Shown here one piece after another: positions 1 through 10,249 of a DNA stretch of 56,099 nucleotides (positions within the stretch are counted from its first letter, which is position 1; each line of letters begins with the position of its first letter). Both the position numbers and the translations under genes were made by a program. The stretch spans positions 1 to 56,099 of the forward strand of contig NW_026970675.1 of assembly GCF_963678635.1 (NCBI RefSeq). Reading direction: 5' to 3'. The stretch is from Symsagittifera roscoffensis (taxonomy: Eukaryota; Xenacoelomorpha; Acoela; Convolutidae). Below the pieces are notes generated by a model. The model saw nothing but the letters and a program-made list of their open reading frames with translations, did no database searches and had not been told where the DNA came from.

Positions 1-1108
1 GCTCCTTTCTCGATCCATCTCTTCAGATTGCTCGTCATTCTATCATTTCGTTGAGCCCTCAGGAGATCCGGCAGCCGGTATCTGGCTTTCAGATAAGCCT
101 TTACCACATTCAATTGTCCGCTTATTACCTCCGGGGCATGGGCATCATCCATCAATTTGACACACCATATCTTCTTCAAAGGTGTCGCCTCCTGCGCAGA
201 TGGCTCCAGGTTGGTACGGACGACCATACCATGTGGCACTAACTTGGTTGGGCGTTACGACACTGCTATCAGTTAAAGCCCGTCTGCGGCATTATCCACT
301 ACAGTGCCCTCCTCATCGGAGGTATACCTGTCTCTGTTTGGGTCCTGATGAATTTCCCGGTCCAGCCCGCGCTGTTTCCATTCCACCAACAAAGAATGAA
401 TCGCAATCTCCGAAACATCAGAATTGGAAGGAGTCTCAGATGTGTTCTACCAGGACTCGGGCCTCGAGTCATCACTCGAGCCGATGCATTCCACATAATT
501 GTATTCCAATCTGTGTGTGATGTTTCTCGACTCCCCTGACAGAATTCTGTCCATTGGTCGCTTTGAATCCGGCTCCCCGGTAAACATTCTGTCACTTGGT
601 TGTCCTAACATCTTCTCCCCGGACAAGTCGTCTTGTACGGGCTCGAAAATGCCTGACTCCTCTGACAGTGTCTCGTGTCCCCGGATGAACAATCCGAGCT
701 CGGCTTGTATTCTTCCCTTGCATCCTTGAAATGTACTTTTCTCGTGAAGCTTGATTTCGACTTGACTCTGATCTCTTCAGTGGCTTGGACCTGGGTCGAT
801 GTCCGATGTTCTGTGAACGAAGTCCTCAACAAGACATCGTTCGGCATTGAGTTCACCAGCTGGCTTACTATCGACCGGCAATCCTGTTCAACACCTCGAC
901 TGCGAATGGTCACTGGCCTCTTCTCCGTTTTCTCAGTGACGGTCAACCGCTGCATTGTTTCTATCCGCTCATGAGCTCGCCTATCCACTTCCCTATCTAG
1001 CACGTCACGGAGCTTCCCCATGACGTCCGGCGCCACGTTCACTGTCATACTTAGCAGAGCTATGCTGTTTATACCCAGTCTGTTAAGCTCTCGGGAAAGT
1101 TTGAACAA
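1..1108 (-). pseudogene. Pol fragment between RNase H and integrase (copy 1)
   Basis: Degenerate minus-strand coding matching the stretch that follows RNase H in copies 2 and 4. Readable pieces include TVNVAPDVMGKLRD, KRPVTIRSRGVEQDC and LRTSFTEHRTSTQVQATEE at about 605-1085. A Ser/Asp-rich linker follows at about 300-720, spread over two frames, and then the VVDNAADG region near 230-300 and a lysine-rich tail to base 1. The linker is absent from copy 2 but has a counterpart in copy 4 (about 34145-34471), so copy 1 keeps the fuller version. No catalytic residues are expected here. The fragment runs off the left window edge, where integrase would follow. Several frameshifts and stops; not functional. 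Confidence 0.7.
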
Positions 1109-1332
1109 CTAGACAACCGATCATCTGTCTCCGAGTTCATTGAAAACAATTTCTTAGAAGATTCCAATTCATTTGTTCTCTTCAGTATACATTCCTGGTT
1201 CGCGTGCAAGGGACATTTAGTTACATCAATTTTTTTTTAAAATCTCAACACTCCGAAAGTCGATGTTCGAAGGCAATGCGTAGCCAAATTTCTTTCCCCT
1301 CTGTATTGTCACTGTTGTTGCTTCTGTGTTCA
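1090..1332 (-). pseudogene. Protease-RT spacer fragment, out of order (copy 1)
   Basis: Minus-strand segment reading TEATTVTIQRGKKFGYALPS, then CPLHANQECILKR and SETDDRLSSCSNF. In copies 2 and 3 these words lie between protease and RT. Here the segment follows the RT YVDD motif directly (junction near 1331) and is then fused to the post-RNase H region (junction near 1086-1094, within a shared CTCT-like run). The order is impossible for a simple deletion. It indicates template switching or recombination between copies. Confidence 0.65.
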
Positions 1333-1515
1333 TGACATCATCGACATAACACATGATGAGGTTCCCGTATTTCTTAGTTACGTTCGTGAGTTCCTGGGCC
1401 ATCAGTCGCTGGATTGTGGCCGTTGCGTTGCACAATCCGAACGGCATCTGCTTCCACTGGAACAATCCCAGCTCGCACGCGATGTCAGTTTTGTCCCGAT
1501 CTTGCTTTCTGAGTG
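1333..1515 (-). pseudogene. Reverse transcriptase palm fragment with intact YVDD (copy 1)
   Basis: About 60 codons of Ty3/gypsy-type RT on the minus strand: RKQDRDKTDIACELGLFQW, MPFGLCNATATIQRLMAQ and the catalytic CYVDDV box. This is the only copy in the window whose YVDD is undamaged, but it ends two residues later at a junction into the upstream protease-RT spacer. Its right end (about 1513-1517) is fused to the downstream-region fragment of copy 2. The family's RT is a complete palm of about 200 residues, so this is a scrap. Confidence 0.75.
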
Positions 1516-2030
1516 GTCCTGTTGATCTCATTCATCTCTGCTCTAGCCACCTGATTGAATGACTCCTGAAACTGCGGAGCCAGATAGGTGTCTGAAGGAT
1601 CCGGTATCGTATTCCTCGCGTTCGGAGCAGACTGTGATTTCTGCTGAGGAGTCCCGGGCTCTCTCGGAGCGCACAACTCCTGCGCCTTTGCCTTGGGACG
1701 TGTGTCCCTGGATCCATCCGAAGAGTTCATCGTCGCCAGAACCTCCGTCGACACTTGGCTCACCCTTGACATATACAACTTTTTCAGGTGTTTTAACTCC
1801 TGTTCTTTGAAGGCGATCCGCGTATCCTCGAAATCACGCAGTCTCTTCGCTCCGATGAGCGGCTGCACTGGCTGAACAGGTAGGGCATCTCACCTAGCCG
1901 GTGATCTCTCTGCTGGCCTAGTCTTGGCTCACGAGCCAAGTCGTGGCCCGACTTTTCTCCTCGCAGGCATCTCGTCAGTCGGTTTTGACCTCTCTCGGCG
2001 GTCCCGGACTCACCGTAGGCCAACATCAAA
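1516..2030 (-). pseudogene. Fragment of the downstream coding region (ORF3), copy 2
   Basis: Minus-strand pieces resemble the 37662-38750 region of copy 4. MLAYGESGTAERGQN, HDLAREPRLGQQRD and GEMP (1840-2030) match MAAYGEKGVLDRPN, SDLANEPGLGSSR and DEMP; NTIPDPSDT (about 1600-1615) matches VTIPDPSDT. The first 60 or so codons of ORF3 are missing, and the end is cut at about 1515 where an RT fragment of copy 1 begins. The coiled-coil middle is shorter than in copy 4. Function unknown. Its value is that it shows ORF3 belongs to both subfamilies. Confidence 0.6.
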
Positions 2031-2221
2031 ACTACTTCAGTGTTGGCCTACGCTAGTTCAGGTCTCTATGATACAGACATCACGTGAAACATACCCTAAC
2101 AATAACATAACACATAAACACACTATTACATAAAACATGATCCCTAGTGGCTAACTTAAATTTTAATCCTAATGCCTATAAAGTGACCTTAATAAAAACC
2201 ACTTATCGTTGAATGCAACTC
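2031..2221 (-). other. Spacer between Pol and ORF3, copy 2
   Basis: Non-coding minus-strand stretch with TGTGTTTATGTGTTATGTTATTG-like sequence. The spacer at 37264-37661 of copy 4 has the same (TATGT)n character in the same place. The start of ORF3 has been deleted at its downstream edge. I see no promoter or splice signal that decides how ORF3 is expressed. Confidence 0.4.
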
Positions 2222-2700
2222 CTAGCATATACTCAGATAGTACTTTTTATGTGAGTAAACCTCTATGTCAGTTTCCGATATTATCACGTGTACAAGGGCA
2301 TATAACTCTCTCGGATGTAGCTTTCCCCTATTGGGATCATAGACTGGTAATGAGAGGGAGGTCACTCCTCTCTCATCCAGAAAATCCCTAAGTCGAGTCA
2401 AAGCCAATACCAAACTCTCTGGATTCACATGTTGCTTGAAATCTCGACATTCTTATACTCTCTTTTAAAATTAGCCGCTAGTGCCGTTTTGAAGCTTACA
2501 ACCGCGGTTATCGCTATAGCGCATGTACGCTCTGTGAATATGAAATCGCTGTCCGTCATGACGACATTGTTTGAATAATGGTTCGGTAGGTCAAAATAAG
2601 ATTCAAAAATTTGTCCAAAAGGTGGTTTTTTAGCGTTCTCGCCTTCCGTTTCCAGTTCTCCGGTTTCCCTTTAATTTTTCAATGATCAAATTTTTGATGT
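2222..2700 (-). pseudogene. Macrodomain-like remnant, copy 2
   Basis: Minus strand. The N-terminal half reads ERTCAIAITAVVSFKTALAA, matching TCAIAITADMSFKTALAA in copy 4. The C-terminal half reads LVLALTRLRDFLDERGV, SLPVYDPNRGKLHPREL and ETDIEVYSHKKY, matching 37081-37263. The middle segment (copy 4 sequence GKGGVAALPP to CFLVTG) is deleted near 2435, and a frameshift follows. The motif order resembles OARD1-type macrodomains, which bind ADP-ribose. Conservation of this C-terminal half in a diverged subfamily argues that it is a long-standing part of the element. Confidence 0.6.
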
Positions 2701-3475
2701 GGGTGAGTCCTACCCCACTCCCGGGACAAAAATATCCATCGACGTCCCCGTCGATTGCCCAAAATCGAGCAGATCGAGGTTGGATTCTGGAACGCTTAGA
2801 GGACCATCTGGAGCGACCCAGTTGGACTCGGTATTGTCATGGCTGACGTATTGGATGCCTAAATTGTCAAGATCGACATCCTGAATCGTCAATATTGTCT
2901 CTTTAGGGTCTGCCGGTAGATCATGGAGCCGTTCTAGCACTCGCAAGTTCGTTAATTCTTGCTCATGAATCTGCTCCACCTCTGGTTCGAACTCTACTTC
3001 TGGTTCGGAGCAATCGTCCATCCAATCCTGATCCATGTCATTGACCAAGTCGATCTCTTGTGGCACCGCTACTTCATCCAGTCCCACCAGCGAGTCTATC
3101 ATATCGCTTAAAACTATCCTGTCTATGACAAAAACCTCGCCATACGGGTAGTACTTTTTCGTGTTCCTTCCTTTCTTGCCCTGGCGTGTCTCCATGGTGA
3201 AAGGAAGGTCAGGTTGTACTCCTTTGTCAATTTCAGTTTGTTATGGGCAGTCCCAGTCCCCATCGGCATAAGGTAGAGTTTCGTCGTCCACCTCCACTCG
3301 CTCTGTCAACTCCAGGTCCAGTTGCAGATCACAATTACCTGACACCTCATTCCCGTCGTTTTTGTCGCGCGTACCTCTTTCATTCACTTCACAAGCAGGA
3401 TCCACTATCAAATAGTCTCCCTCATGCATGTCAGCTGGGATGCACCAGTCCTCAAATCTTTTCTCTTCAAATAGA
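2701..3475 (-). pseudogene. Acidic C-terminal extension of Pol, copy 2
   Basis: Two minus-strand frames, about 3241-3475 and 2710-3195, separated by a frameshift. The first starts EDWCIPADMHEGDYL and continues DPACEVNERGTRDKNDGNE. The second has KYYPYGEVFVIDRI, SEPEVEFEPEVEQ, LTNLRVLERL, TILTIQDVDLDNL and STGTSMDIFVPGVG. All have counterparts at 35959-36705 of copy 4. The region is rich in Asp and Glu and resembles no enzyme I know. In both copies it sits between integrase and the macrodomain, so it probably belongs to the Pol polyprotein or a cleavage product of it. Confidence 0.6.
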
Positions 3476-4298
3476 GCTGCTTCAAGATCTTATAACTGTC
3501 TTCCTCTAAATCTCCTTTGTCAGGTGCTCCATTCTCGATCCATCTCTTCAGATTGCTCGTCATTCTATCATTTTGTTGAGCCCTCAGGAGATCCGACAGC
3601 CGGTATCTGGCTTTCAGATAAGTCTTTACCACATTCAATTGTCCGCTTATTACCTCCGGGGCATCAGCATCATCCATCAATTTGACACACCATATCTTCG
3701 TCAAAGGTGTCGCCTCCTGCACAGATGGCTCCAAGTTGGTACGGACGACCATACTATGTGGTACTAACTTGGTTGGGCGTTTCGACACTGCTATCAGCTC
3801 AAGCCCATCTGCGGCATTATCCACTACAGTGCCCTCCTCATCGGAGGTATAATTTACTTTTCTCGTGAAGCTGTATTTCGACTTGACTCTGATCTCTTCA
3901 TTAGCTTGGACCTGGGTCGATGTCCGATGTTCTGTTAACGAAGTCCTCAACAAGACATCCTTCGGCATTGAGTTTACCAGCTGGCTTACTATCGACCGGC
4001 AATCCTGTTCAACACCTCGACTGCGAATGGTCACTGGCCTCTTCTCTGTTTTCTCAGTGACGGTCATCCGCTGCATTGTTTCCATCCACTCATGAGCTTG
4101 CCTTTCCACTTCCCTATCTAGCAAGTCACGGAGCTTCAACATGACGTCCGGCGCCACGTTCACTGTCCTACTTAGCTGGGCTATGCTCTTTATACCCAGC
4201 CTGGTAAGCTCTTGCTGTACCAGATTGGACCGGACTAGCAGATCTAGCGGGACAGGATCACCTCTGACCAACACCTTTACTTCAGCACCTGTCTCCAC
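3476..4298 (-). pseudogene. Pol linker before integrase; integrase deleted (copy 2)
   Basis: Open minus-strand frame with TVNVAPDVMLKLRDLLDREV, PVTIRSRGVEQDCRSIVSQL, VVDNAADGLELIAVSKRPTK, IWCVKLMDDADAPEV, RMTSNLKRWIENGAPDKGDL and DSYKILKQLYLKRKDL. In copy 4 the homologous stretch is followed by the integrase zinc finger and catalytic core (34535-35950). Here the frame jumps at about 3470-3480 from YLKRKDL straight into EDWCIPADM of the acidic extension, so about 1 kb of integrase is gone. The Ser/Asp linker seen in copy 1 is also deleted near 3850. Confidence 0.7.
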
Positions 4299-5676
4299 CG
4301 GAAGCTCAGGGTGTCCTGGTGAGGGGCGCCCTGACTTGTCCAGCCACCTAGAAGTGGTAGTTTATCGTAGGTCTCCTTATCTAGGAATGAAAGTCCGTCT
4401 TTGGTTTCTGCTTGGTTAGCCTGCTTCTCCTCGAGGCGCTCATAGAATTCTTTCTTTTTACTGAGGCTATCTGCGTTCTGGTGCTTGTCACGGCTACGGT
4501 GCTCTATGATCAAGTGGTATCCGTCCAGGCGCACGATCCAACGACCAATATAACTTTGATCCATCGAATAGGTTTTCAACCAGGCAAGAGCACGATTATC
4601 CACACGCAACTTGAAGGGAGCACTCCGCAACTAGGCCCTGTCTTTTTCCACGAAAGTGATCACCGCGAACATATCCGCTTTTGGCGCACCATACTTTATT
4701 TCTGTATCGCTCAGGACTTTACTACCATAGGCTATCGGACGGAGAACCGTTCTCCCGTTCCACTCCTCCTCCTGGTGATGTTTGGCCGATATCGCAACCA
4801 CTGATGCATCCGTGTCTAACACAAACATCCCCTTCTCTGTTGGCATGCCCAGGACCGGTGCCTCGCAAAGTTCGCGTTTAGTGTTTTCAAATGAAAATTG
4901 CGCCTCGTCAGTCCAAGTGATTTTTTACCCTTATTCCTCATCAACTGCTGCATGGAGTATATCTTGTCGGCATATCCTTTGATGAACTCTCGATAATAGT
5001 TAGCAAACCACAAAAAGCTCATTAGTTGCGTGTCTCTATTCGGTGCCTTCCAGGTCAAGACCGCTTCGACCGCTTTGGGATCCCGTCTCACTCCATGCGT
5101 ATCCACAAGGCGGCCCAGATATTTTAATGAGTCTCTGAGGATTTCACACTTTGAGGGTTTACACTTCAGGCCCGCCTGCTTCATGCAAGTAAACACCTCA
5201 ACCAACCTTTCTATGCGATCCTCTAGGGTTGGCGTTGCAATCACGACATCATCGACTTAACACATGATGAGGTTCCCGTATTTCTTAGTTATGTTCGTGA
5301 GTGCCTGGGCCATCAGTCGCTGGATTGTGGCCGTTGCGTTGCACAATCCGAACGGCATATTCTTCCACTGGAACAATCCCAGCTCGCACGCGAAGTCAGT
5401 TTTCTCCCGATCTTGCTTTCTGAGTGGCACTTGACAGAACGCAGAGCCCAAATCCAACGTCGTGAAGAACTTCGCGTCCCCCAGCTTGGAAATGCTCTCA
5501 TCGATGCGGGGAATCGGGTATGCGTCCTTTATCGTCACTGCGTTCAAGTAACGGAAATCACAACAAAACCTGAGTTGCCCCCTTTCTTCTTGGCCATTAC
5601 CACGCCACAAGCCCACGGGGACTTCGACGGCTCGATCATGTCGTACTCCATTAACATCTCGATTTATTTCCTGCAC
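4277..5676 (-). pseudogene. pol: Reverse transcriptase and RNase H, copy 2
   Basis: Ty3/gypsy-type RT-RNase H on the minus strand, readable over four frames. RT words: GQLRFCCDFRYLNAVTIKDA, YPIPRIDESISKLGDAKF, TTLDLGSAFCQVPLRKQDR, MPFGLCNATATIQRLMAQ. The catalytic box reads C-stop-VDDV: a TAA at 5257-5259 (plus numbering) replaces the Tyr codon of YVDD. Thumb and connection follow (ATPTLEDRIERLVEVFTCMK, KCEILRDSLKYLGRLVDTHG). RNase H has FVLDTDASVVAIS, VLRPIAYGSKVLSDTEIKYG, VDNRALAWLKTYSMDQSYIG and the IIEHRSRDKHQNADSLS end. Frameshifts near 5250, 4840 and 4630 add to the damage. Dead, but nearly full length. Confidence 0.85.
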
Positions 5677-6180
5677 GCTTCCGACTTATGTGGGGTCATT
5701 CTCCTCGCCCCCTTCCCTATGAGGTACCGAGCCCTCTTCTATCTCAATCTTGTGTTCTACAAAATTGCAGCAACCTATGTCGGCCTAATGCTTCGAAAAA
5801 ATGTTTGCATTCCAATTTAGCACCGTTCTAAGCGAATCTAGTTCTTCGTGCGATATTTTAGCCTTCAGATGTTCTATCTCGGGTAAGACAGGTTTATTTG
5901 CTGCTAACTCTGTTTCTGTTGGTCTCTCGGGAAAGTTCGAACAACTAGACAACCGATCATCTGTCTCCGAGTTCATTGAAAACAATTTCTTAGAAGATTC
6001 CAATTCATTTGTTCTCTTCAGTATACATTCCTGGTTCGCGAGCAAGGGACATTTAGCTACATCAACTTTTTTTTAAAGTTCTCCACACTCCGAAAGTCGG
6101 TGTTCGAAGGCAATGCGTAGCCAAATTTTTTTCCCCTCTGTATTGTCACTATTGTTGCTTCTGTGTTCAACAACACACTC
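5677..6180 (-). pseudogene. Spacer between protease and RT, copy 2
   Basis: Minus-strand conserved spacer: NTEATIVTIQRGKKFGYALP, CPLHANQECILKRTNELESS, FSMNSETDDRLSSCSNFPER, LAANKPVLPEIEHLKAKI. The approach to RT (HKIEIEEGSVPH, MTPHKSEA in copy 3 spelling) follows. Frameshifts lie near 6050 and 5785. The same order is seen in copies 3 and 4. The segment before RT (promotion of an acidic substrate-binding lead-in such as PEIEHLK and KSEAC) is the usual pre-palm region of gypsy RTs. No separate enzyme is evident. Confidence 0.6.
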
Positions 6181-7037
6181 ACACACAGTCCGCTCTGAGT
6201 GAGTGAGAAGCTTCTTCCTAAAATAGCCGAGCTCTTACTGTTTGGATTTGGTACCAGACACACCTGTCTGTCATTACTGAGTTCATTCAAGTTCCTCATC
6301 CTAAACGTCGCTACTACGGCTTGGTTTGGATTCAATCTAACTTTTCGATCCAGGAAAATTGGCACTTTTGCCTGATTGATTAAGATCTTATTAATAGGTT
6401 TCTTTTCATACTTCCTCCCAGGGTCTTTGATCCTGATCAACCCGTCGCTGAGGTCGATCGTGTCATCAAAGTTGCGTACGAAGTCCCTCTTCAGGATGAA
6501 TTCATCGGATTCGTCCAAATTTTCCACCACCAGGAAGTTCATTCAAAGATGTCTTCCTCCAAGCTGCAGTGATATAATTGGGGTCCATCCCGTCACATAG
6601 ATTGCTCCCTGTTTGGCAGCTGCCAATCTGATGTTTGTCGGTATCAGATCCAACTTGTCGAAGCCCATATCAGTCCAGGTACTGACTGACAAGACGCTGA
6701 CCACTGCTTCCGTGTCTAACAGTCCTTTTATTGAAAGCTGCCTGCCCTGCACATCTAGCACGTGTGCTGCCAGATCGGCTTCGCAACCTATGTGAACTGC
6801 ATCCTGCTCAAGCATGGCGTTATGTCCGATTCGTCGCACTTTCAGCTCTTCTCGACCGATGTATATCCGGCCTACTTGATCACTTGCATCAGTCACGTGA
6901 GCCTTCGTGTAGATGTTAATGCCGTCCACATTCATCAGAACCGGATATGGGCCATGGACCTCGATGTAATGTCCATATACTCTCATCAGTCTTGGACCTC
7001 CCATGGTGAGCAGCGCTCGCACTGCCCTGGAGTCCAA
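6057..7037 (-). pseudogene. pro: Aspartic protease region, copy 2
   Basis: Two abutting minus-strand frames (6543-7037, then 6057-6542). The first holds MRVYGHYIEVHGPYPVLMNV, VRRIGHNAMLEQDAVHIG and the protease active-site strand GLLDTEAVVSVLSVSTW. The catalytic triplet Asp-Thr-Gly has become Asp-Thr-Glu; copy 3 keeps DTG and copy 4 has DSG. The second frame continues FLVVENLDESDEFILKRDFV, which resembles the ILG-x-D flap end of retropepsins, then VPIFLDRKVRLNPNQAVVAT. The long N-terminal arm before the active site (about 100 residues) is unusual for a retropepsin and is conserved in all copies. It is probably a Gag-Pol linker. Confidence 0.7.
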
Positions 7038-7094
7038 CTTGGGATCTTTCTCCCTTAGGTAGTCCGCATAAATGACCAGGTGTACCAGCGTGAT

Positions 7095-8116
7095 CTAGGA
7101 CGATTCACTCAAGTTCTTGACCACCTGGTGTCCTGCGACAGAAATAATGAACATTATCTTCGTTCCTTCTTTCGTCATGCCAAAGGTTTTACCCGATATA
7201 ACATTTAGTTTTAGTCTCTGTTTTCTGGGCTCTTGTTTGTCCTCTCCTTTCGTTGTTTTCCCCAGAATGTCAATTTTTCCCAAATATCTGTGCTTTCTAG
7301 TTCCGACCTCACCCATTGCTCGACTTCCTTCGTGGCTATCTCCTGTTGGACAATCTGCAAGGATGTCCGTGCCGCTAAGCCATAATACACCTTGAGCGGG
7401 CCGGTCGACTCTGCCTCCAGGCTCGAGGCTATTACCTCTTCAGGCAAGTTCTTCACTTTCTTAGTCGTACGTGTGCTCGGTGTTGTCTCTTTTCTCCGCG
7501 ACTCAGCTTCGTTCATCGGACGTGCTCGGCTGGCTTTGACGCCCGAAAGTGCCTCTTCATGGCGGGGAAGTTTCGTGTCCGCCATTGCATCACAAAAATG
7601 AGTGCAATCCGACTTGAAGTGCCCCTCCAAATTGCAAAAGAAGCACCTTGGTCCATACTTCATTATGCGTCCTCTCAAATACTCTTCGTGGTCCTCGTTG
7701 GTAGCATCAACGTCATCGAGAAAGTAATCTATCGCTTTCATGTTCTGCTTGTAAGTAGAATAGGCGGAAACATGGTGGTCAATCGAGCCGCAATTCGCAC
7801 ATGACCTCCTCTTATCCCTGTCGTCACGAGGTCTGTACCAACTGGAGCTCGCGCCAGTGTTTGTTCCGCTGTAGTTGGCATAATTTCTGTAACGGTTTTG
7901 CGCCCTCGGTCTTTTGAGCAAGTACTCACGCGACTTCATACAAAAATCATCGGGCCTGGGTACCTGGTCAAGCAACAGAGTGAGGTGTGTGGCTAGCATG
8001 GTTTTCAGCTCCACACTCTTTGCTCCATCCATGAACTTCGAGGCAATCGCCAAAATTCGCTCCGATTTTCTCTCATCGGGATTGCTTCTTCTACTGAGTA
8101 GTTCAAGGTCGTCCAA
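7095..8116 (-). pseudogene. gag: Gag C-terminal part with CCHC zinc knuckles, copy 2
   Basis: Minus-strand frame 7211-8116 with continuation in another frame to 7095. It carries the end of capsid (SNPDERKSERILAIASKFMD, TMLATHLTLLLDQVPRPDDF) and two nucleocapsid knuckles of the form C-X2-C-X4-H-X4-C. The first is CANCGSIDHHVSAY, in which the last Cys is Tyr; the second, CFFCNLEGHFKSDC, is intact. A Lys/Arg-rich tail and a coiled-coil-like segment lead to the protease (KLNVISGKTFGMTKEGTKIM). The spacing of about 40 residues between knuckles is kept in copies 3, 4 and 5. Confidence 0.8.
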
Positions 8117-8135
8117 AAACTTGTCTATGGAGTCG

Positions 8136-9155
8136 TCATCTTTGACGCCTCTTTTCGAATTTCACCATGGCCTGATGCCCTTGCACACCAAAGACGAAAA
8201 TATTCAGCAAGATGTTGGATATCTTGCGAGCGCTGTCTCGCTCATTGGACCTTTTCGCCATTACACAATTTAGGGATGTACCCTCCAGGTTGCTTGTCAA
8301 TGCGCTGTATTCCTGTTTCTGTGAGAGATTCTCTTCTTGAAAGTCTAACATCATCGCCTCTATCCAAGTATCGATGCAGCCATCTGACTCGTCTTTGTAT
8401 GACTTCGGCTTTTTGAGTGTCCTCTTCGACCTCTCTCCTCTATCGGTTGACTTCGAGAGCTTGGTGATGAATGTTTCAAGAGATCTATTCAGAAGCTCAC
8501 CAATCGAAGCATACATCGTTGTGTCCTGCGAGACTGTAGTCAGATCTGGCACTGATCTGACTTGCGGCACGGTGGGCAATTGTGTCCTCGGGGTGGCATC
8601 CGTCTCCGGCGGGACCGGGTTTGTCCAACCTGGCCTCGATGGGGCTGCGTTGGGTCGCTCCCTATGATTAGACTCGTAATTCGTTCTCGAACGTTGCTGG
8701 GCCCCGGCATAGCTGCGTGCTCCGTCTCCATCATTTGCCTGGCGTGAGTTCTCCCTTGGGGCGGAACGCTCCTCCCGATTATCCCCGCTTTTTTCCAGGC
8801 TAGCCATTGTAAGAACATAGGTATTGTCGTGATGGTTCAGCAGTTGCTCGATCTCTCTTGTCAGACTAATTTCTCTTTCCTCCGACTCCTTATTTGCTTG
8901 CGCCAAGCTCTCCGCTAGGCATTGATCGGTGTTACGAATCAACTGAGCCTGATCGACTCTCGCCTGCGACTTTACGTTTGTTAGCTCATCTCGCAATTTC
9001 TCTTGACCCTGGTGAGCCCTCTCCTCGACTCGATCTATTCTCTTAGCCATGTCCCGTCGCAGCTCTTCAAATCCTGGAATTACGCCAGCAAACATGTCAC
9101 TTATCTCGCCAGCCGCCCCCGATACCGGGGTGAGACCCTGAGAAGATGTGGTCAA
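8136..9155 (-). pseudogene. gag: Gag central part: coiled coil and capsid, copy 2
   Basis: A 339-codon minus-strand frame, nearly the same as codons 50-400 of the copy 5 gag. It contains a heptad-rich segment (ELRRDMAKRIDRVEERAHQG, QARVDQAQLIRNTDQ), a Ser/Pro/Arg-rich disordered stretch, and the capsid-like block LNRSLETFITKLSKSTDRGE, YKDESDGCIDTWIEAMMLDF and EYSALTSNLEGTSLNCVMAK. Copies 2 and 3 differ in this stretch by few bases, so they are recent relatives. A frameshift near 8140 separates it from the zinc-knuckle part, and it lacks a segment around MRKLDEIL that copies 3 and 5 have. Confidence 0.8.
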
Positions 9156-9427
9156 CTGGGGTTGTAGCCTGGTACTTGATGACGCGCCGCGCGCCGCCCT
9201 TCTGCGTGCCCATCGACATCATCAACCTGTCGAACGTGGAGGACACTCTTACGGTTATCCCACCAGACATCGGCCTGGTCGGCGAGTTGGACCACGCTTT
9301 CCTGCTCTTATCATCTCTTGGGCACGGCGTGAAGTTTCACATCCGGATGAGCTATCTCCGGAGGGTGATAACTGGAAGATAAACCTTCAGTTTGTAGTGT
9401 GGCCATGCGCTCGTCGTACAAAGACTT

Positions 9428-9787
9428 TCAGCTTTTCTTGGCTTTCGAACTCGTTTGTTCTTCACTCGGACTTATATTTGACATCATCGCATTCTTGCTC
9501 TGCTTGACTAGAGATGATTTTTCTTTTCTCCACTTGTTACTCTTAGTCTCTGATTTAGACATTTCCCTGAACAACACTTCTTCTCGCGGTTCGACCTCGA
9601 AACGCTCTGAGGCCTCCTCCGTTCTTTCGACTTCTTTCCGTTCGAAGTCCTCGCCTGGCTCAAAGTCGGGTCGGATCAGCGTTTGGCTCAACGAAGATTG
9701 GCTACGCCTAGTTTTAAACTTTCGCGTGCTTCCCTTGCTCAGCCTGGGAACCTTAGTAGTCAATCGTAACGAGTATCTACGCTGCAT
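9428..9787 (-). pseudogene. gag: Gag N-terminal segment, copy 2
   Basis: Frame opening with ATG at 9785-9787 (minus), MQRRYSLRLTTKVPRLSKGS, then a basic and then Glu-rich segment ending SPSEEQTSSKAKKS. Copy 3 has the same start with an extra block of about 50 codons (FSSVSDVFADNGATKSQA and so on), missing here near 9690. I take this ATG as the gag start because the upstream sequence has stops in all frames and the same ATG is kept in copy 3. A frame change at about 9420 leads to the KSLYDERMATLQTEG segment and on to the central part. Confidence 0.6.
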
Positions 9788-10249
9788 ATTTTGTAATAAA
9801 TAGTAATATTCTTACAAATTAACGACAAAGCACACGTACCGCAAATAAGTTCAAATTAATTTACTGAACGCTGTCTACTCGACTTCCTCAGTATTAAAAA
9901 GCTCTCCCCCACCCGGGACGCCCCAACTGCACGAGAGCAGGGATCATTTTTTGTTCTCAAGTGAGTGTGTAATTGCCTAATACACTCACCGAGGTCTTCT
10001 TTTATGTGTTCCCGAATTTCCCGAGCTTTCCTATTAAGTAGCTCAAGACAACCACACAAGCAAAATAACAATCGAAAAAAATTCGGTTCGGTTACTTCTG
10101 ACAGACCCGATCTATAATCCAAAGTTCATCACGAGTTTACGCGTCAAATGGGCTCCTGTGAACGTAATTTGCACGCCCGTTGTTGGTTGACCTTTTATTC
10201 CGACTCTAAAAGAATGTTTTAGTTGCTCAAATTGCCCCAGAAGGTATCC

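Noticed and set aside
9148-9507. Plus-strand frames opposite gag (also 17358-17816), rich in Arg/Pro
   Set aside because: They are antisense shadows of gag. The minus strand carries the zinc-knuckle and coiled-coil protein, and the plus frames have no independent support.
9856-10122. Small minus-strand frame repeated at 19650-19907 and 55003-55218
   Set aside because: The similarity is that of the surrounding leader DNA; ends and frame differ between copies, and there is no shared ATG.
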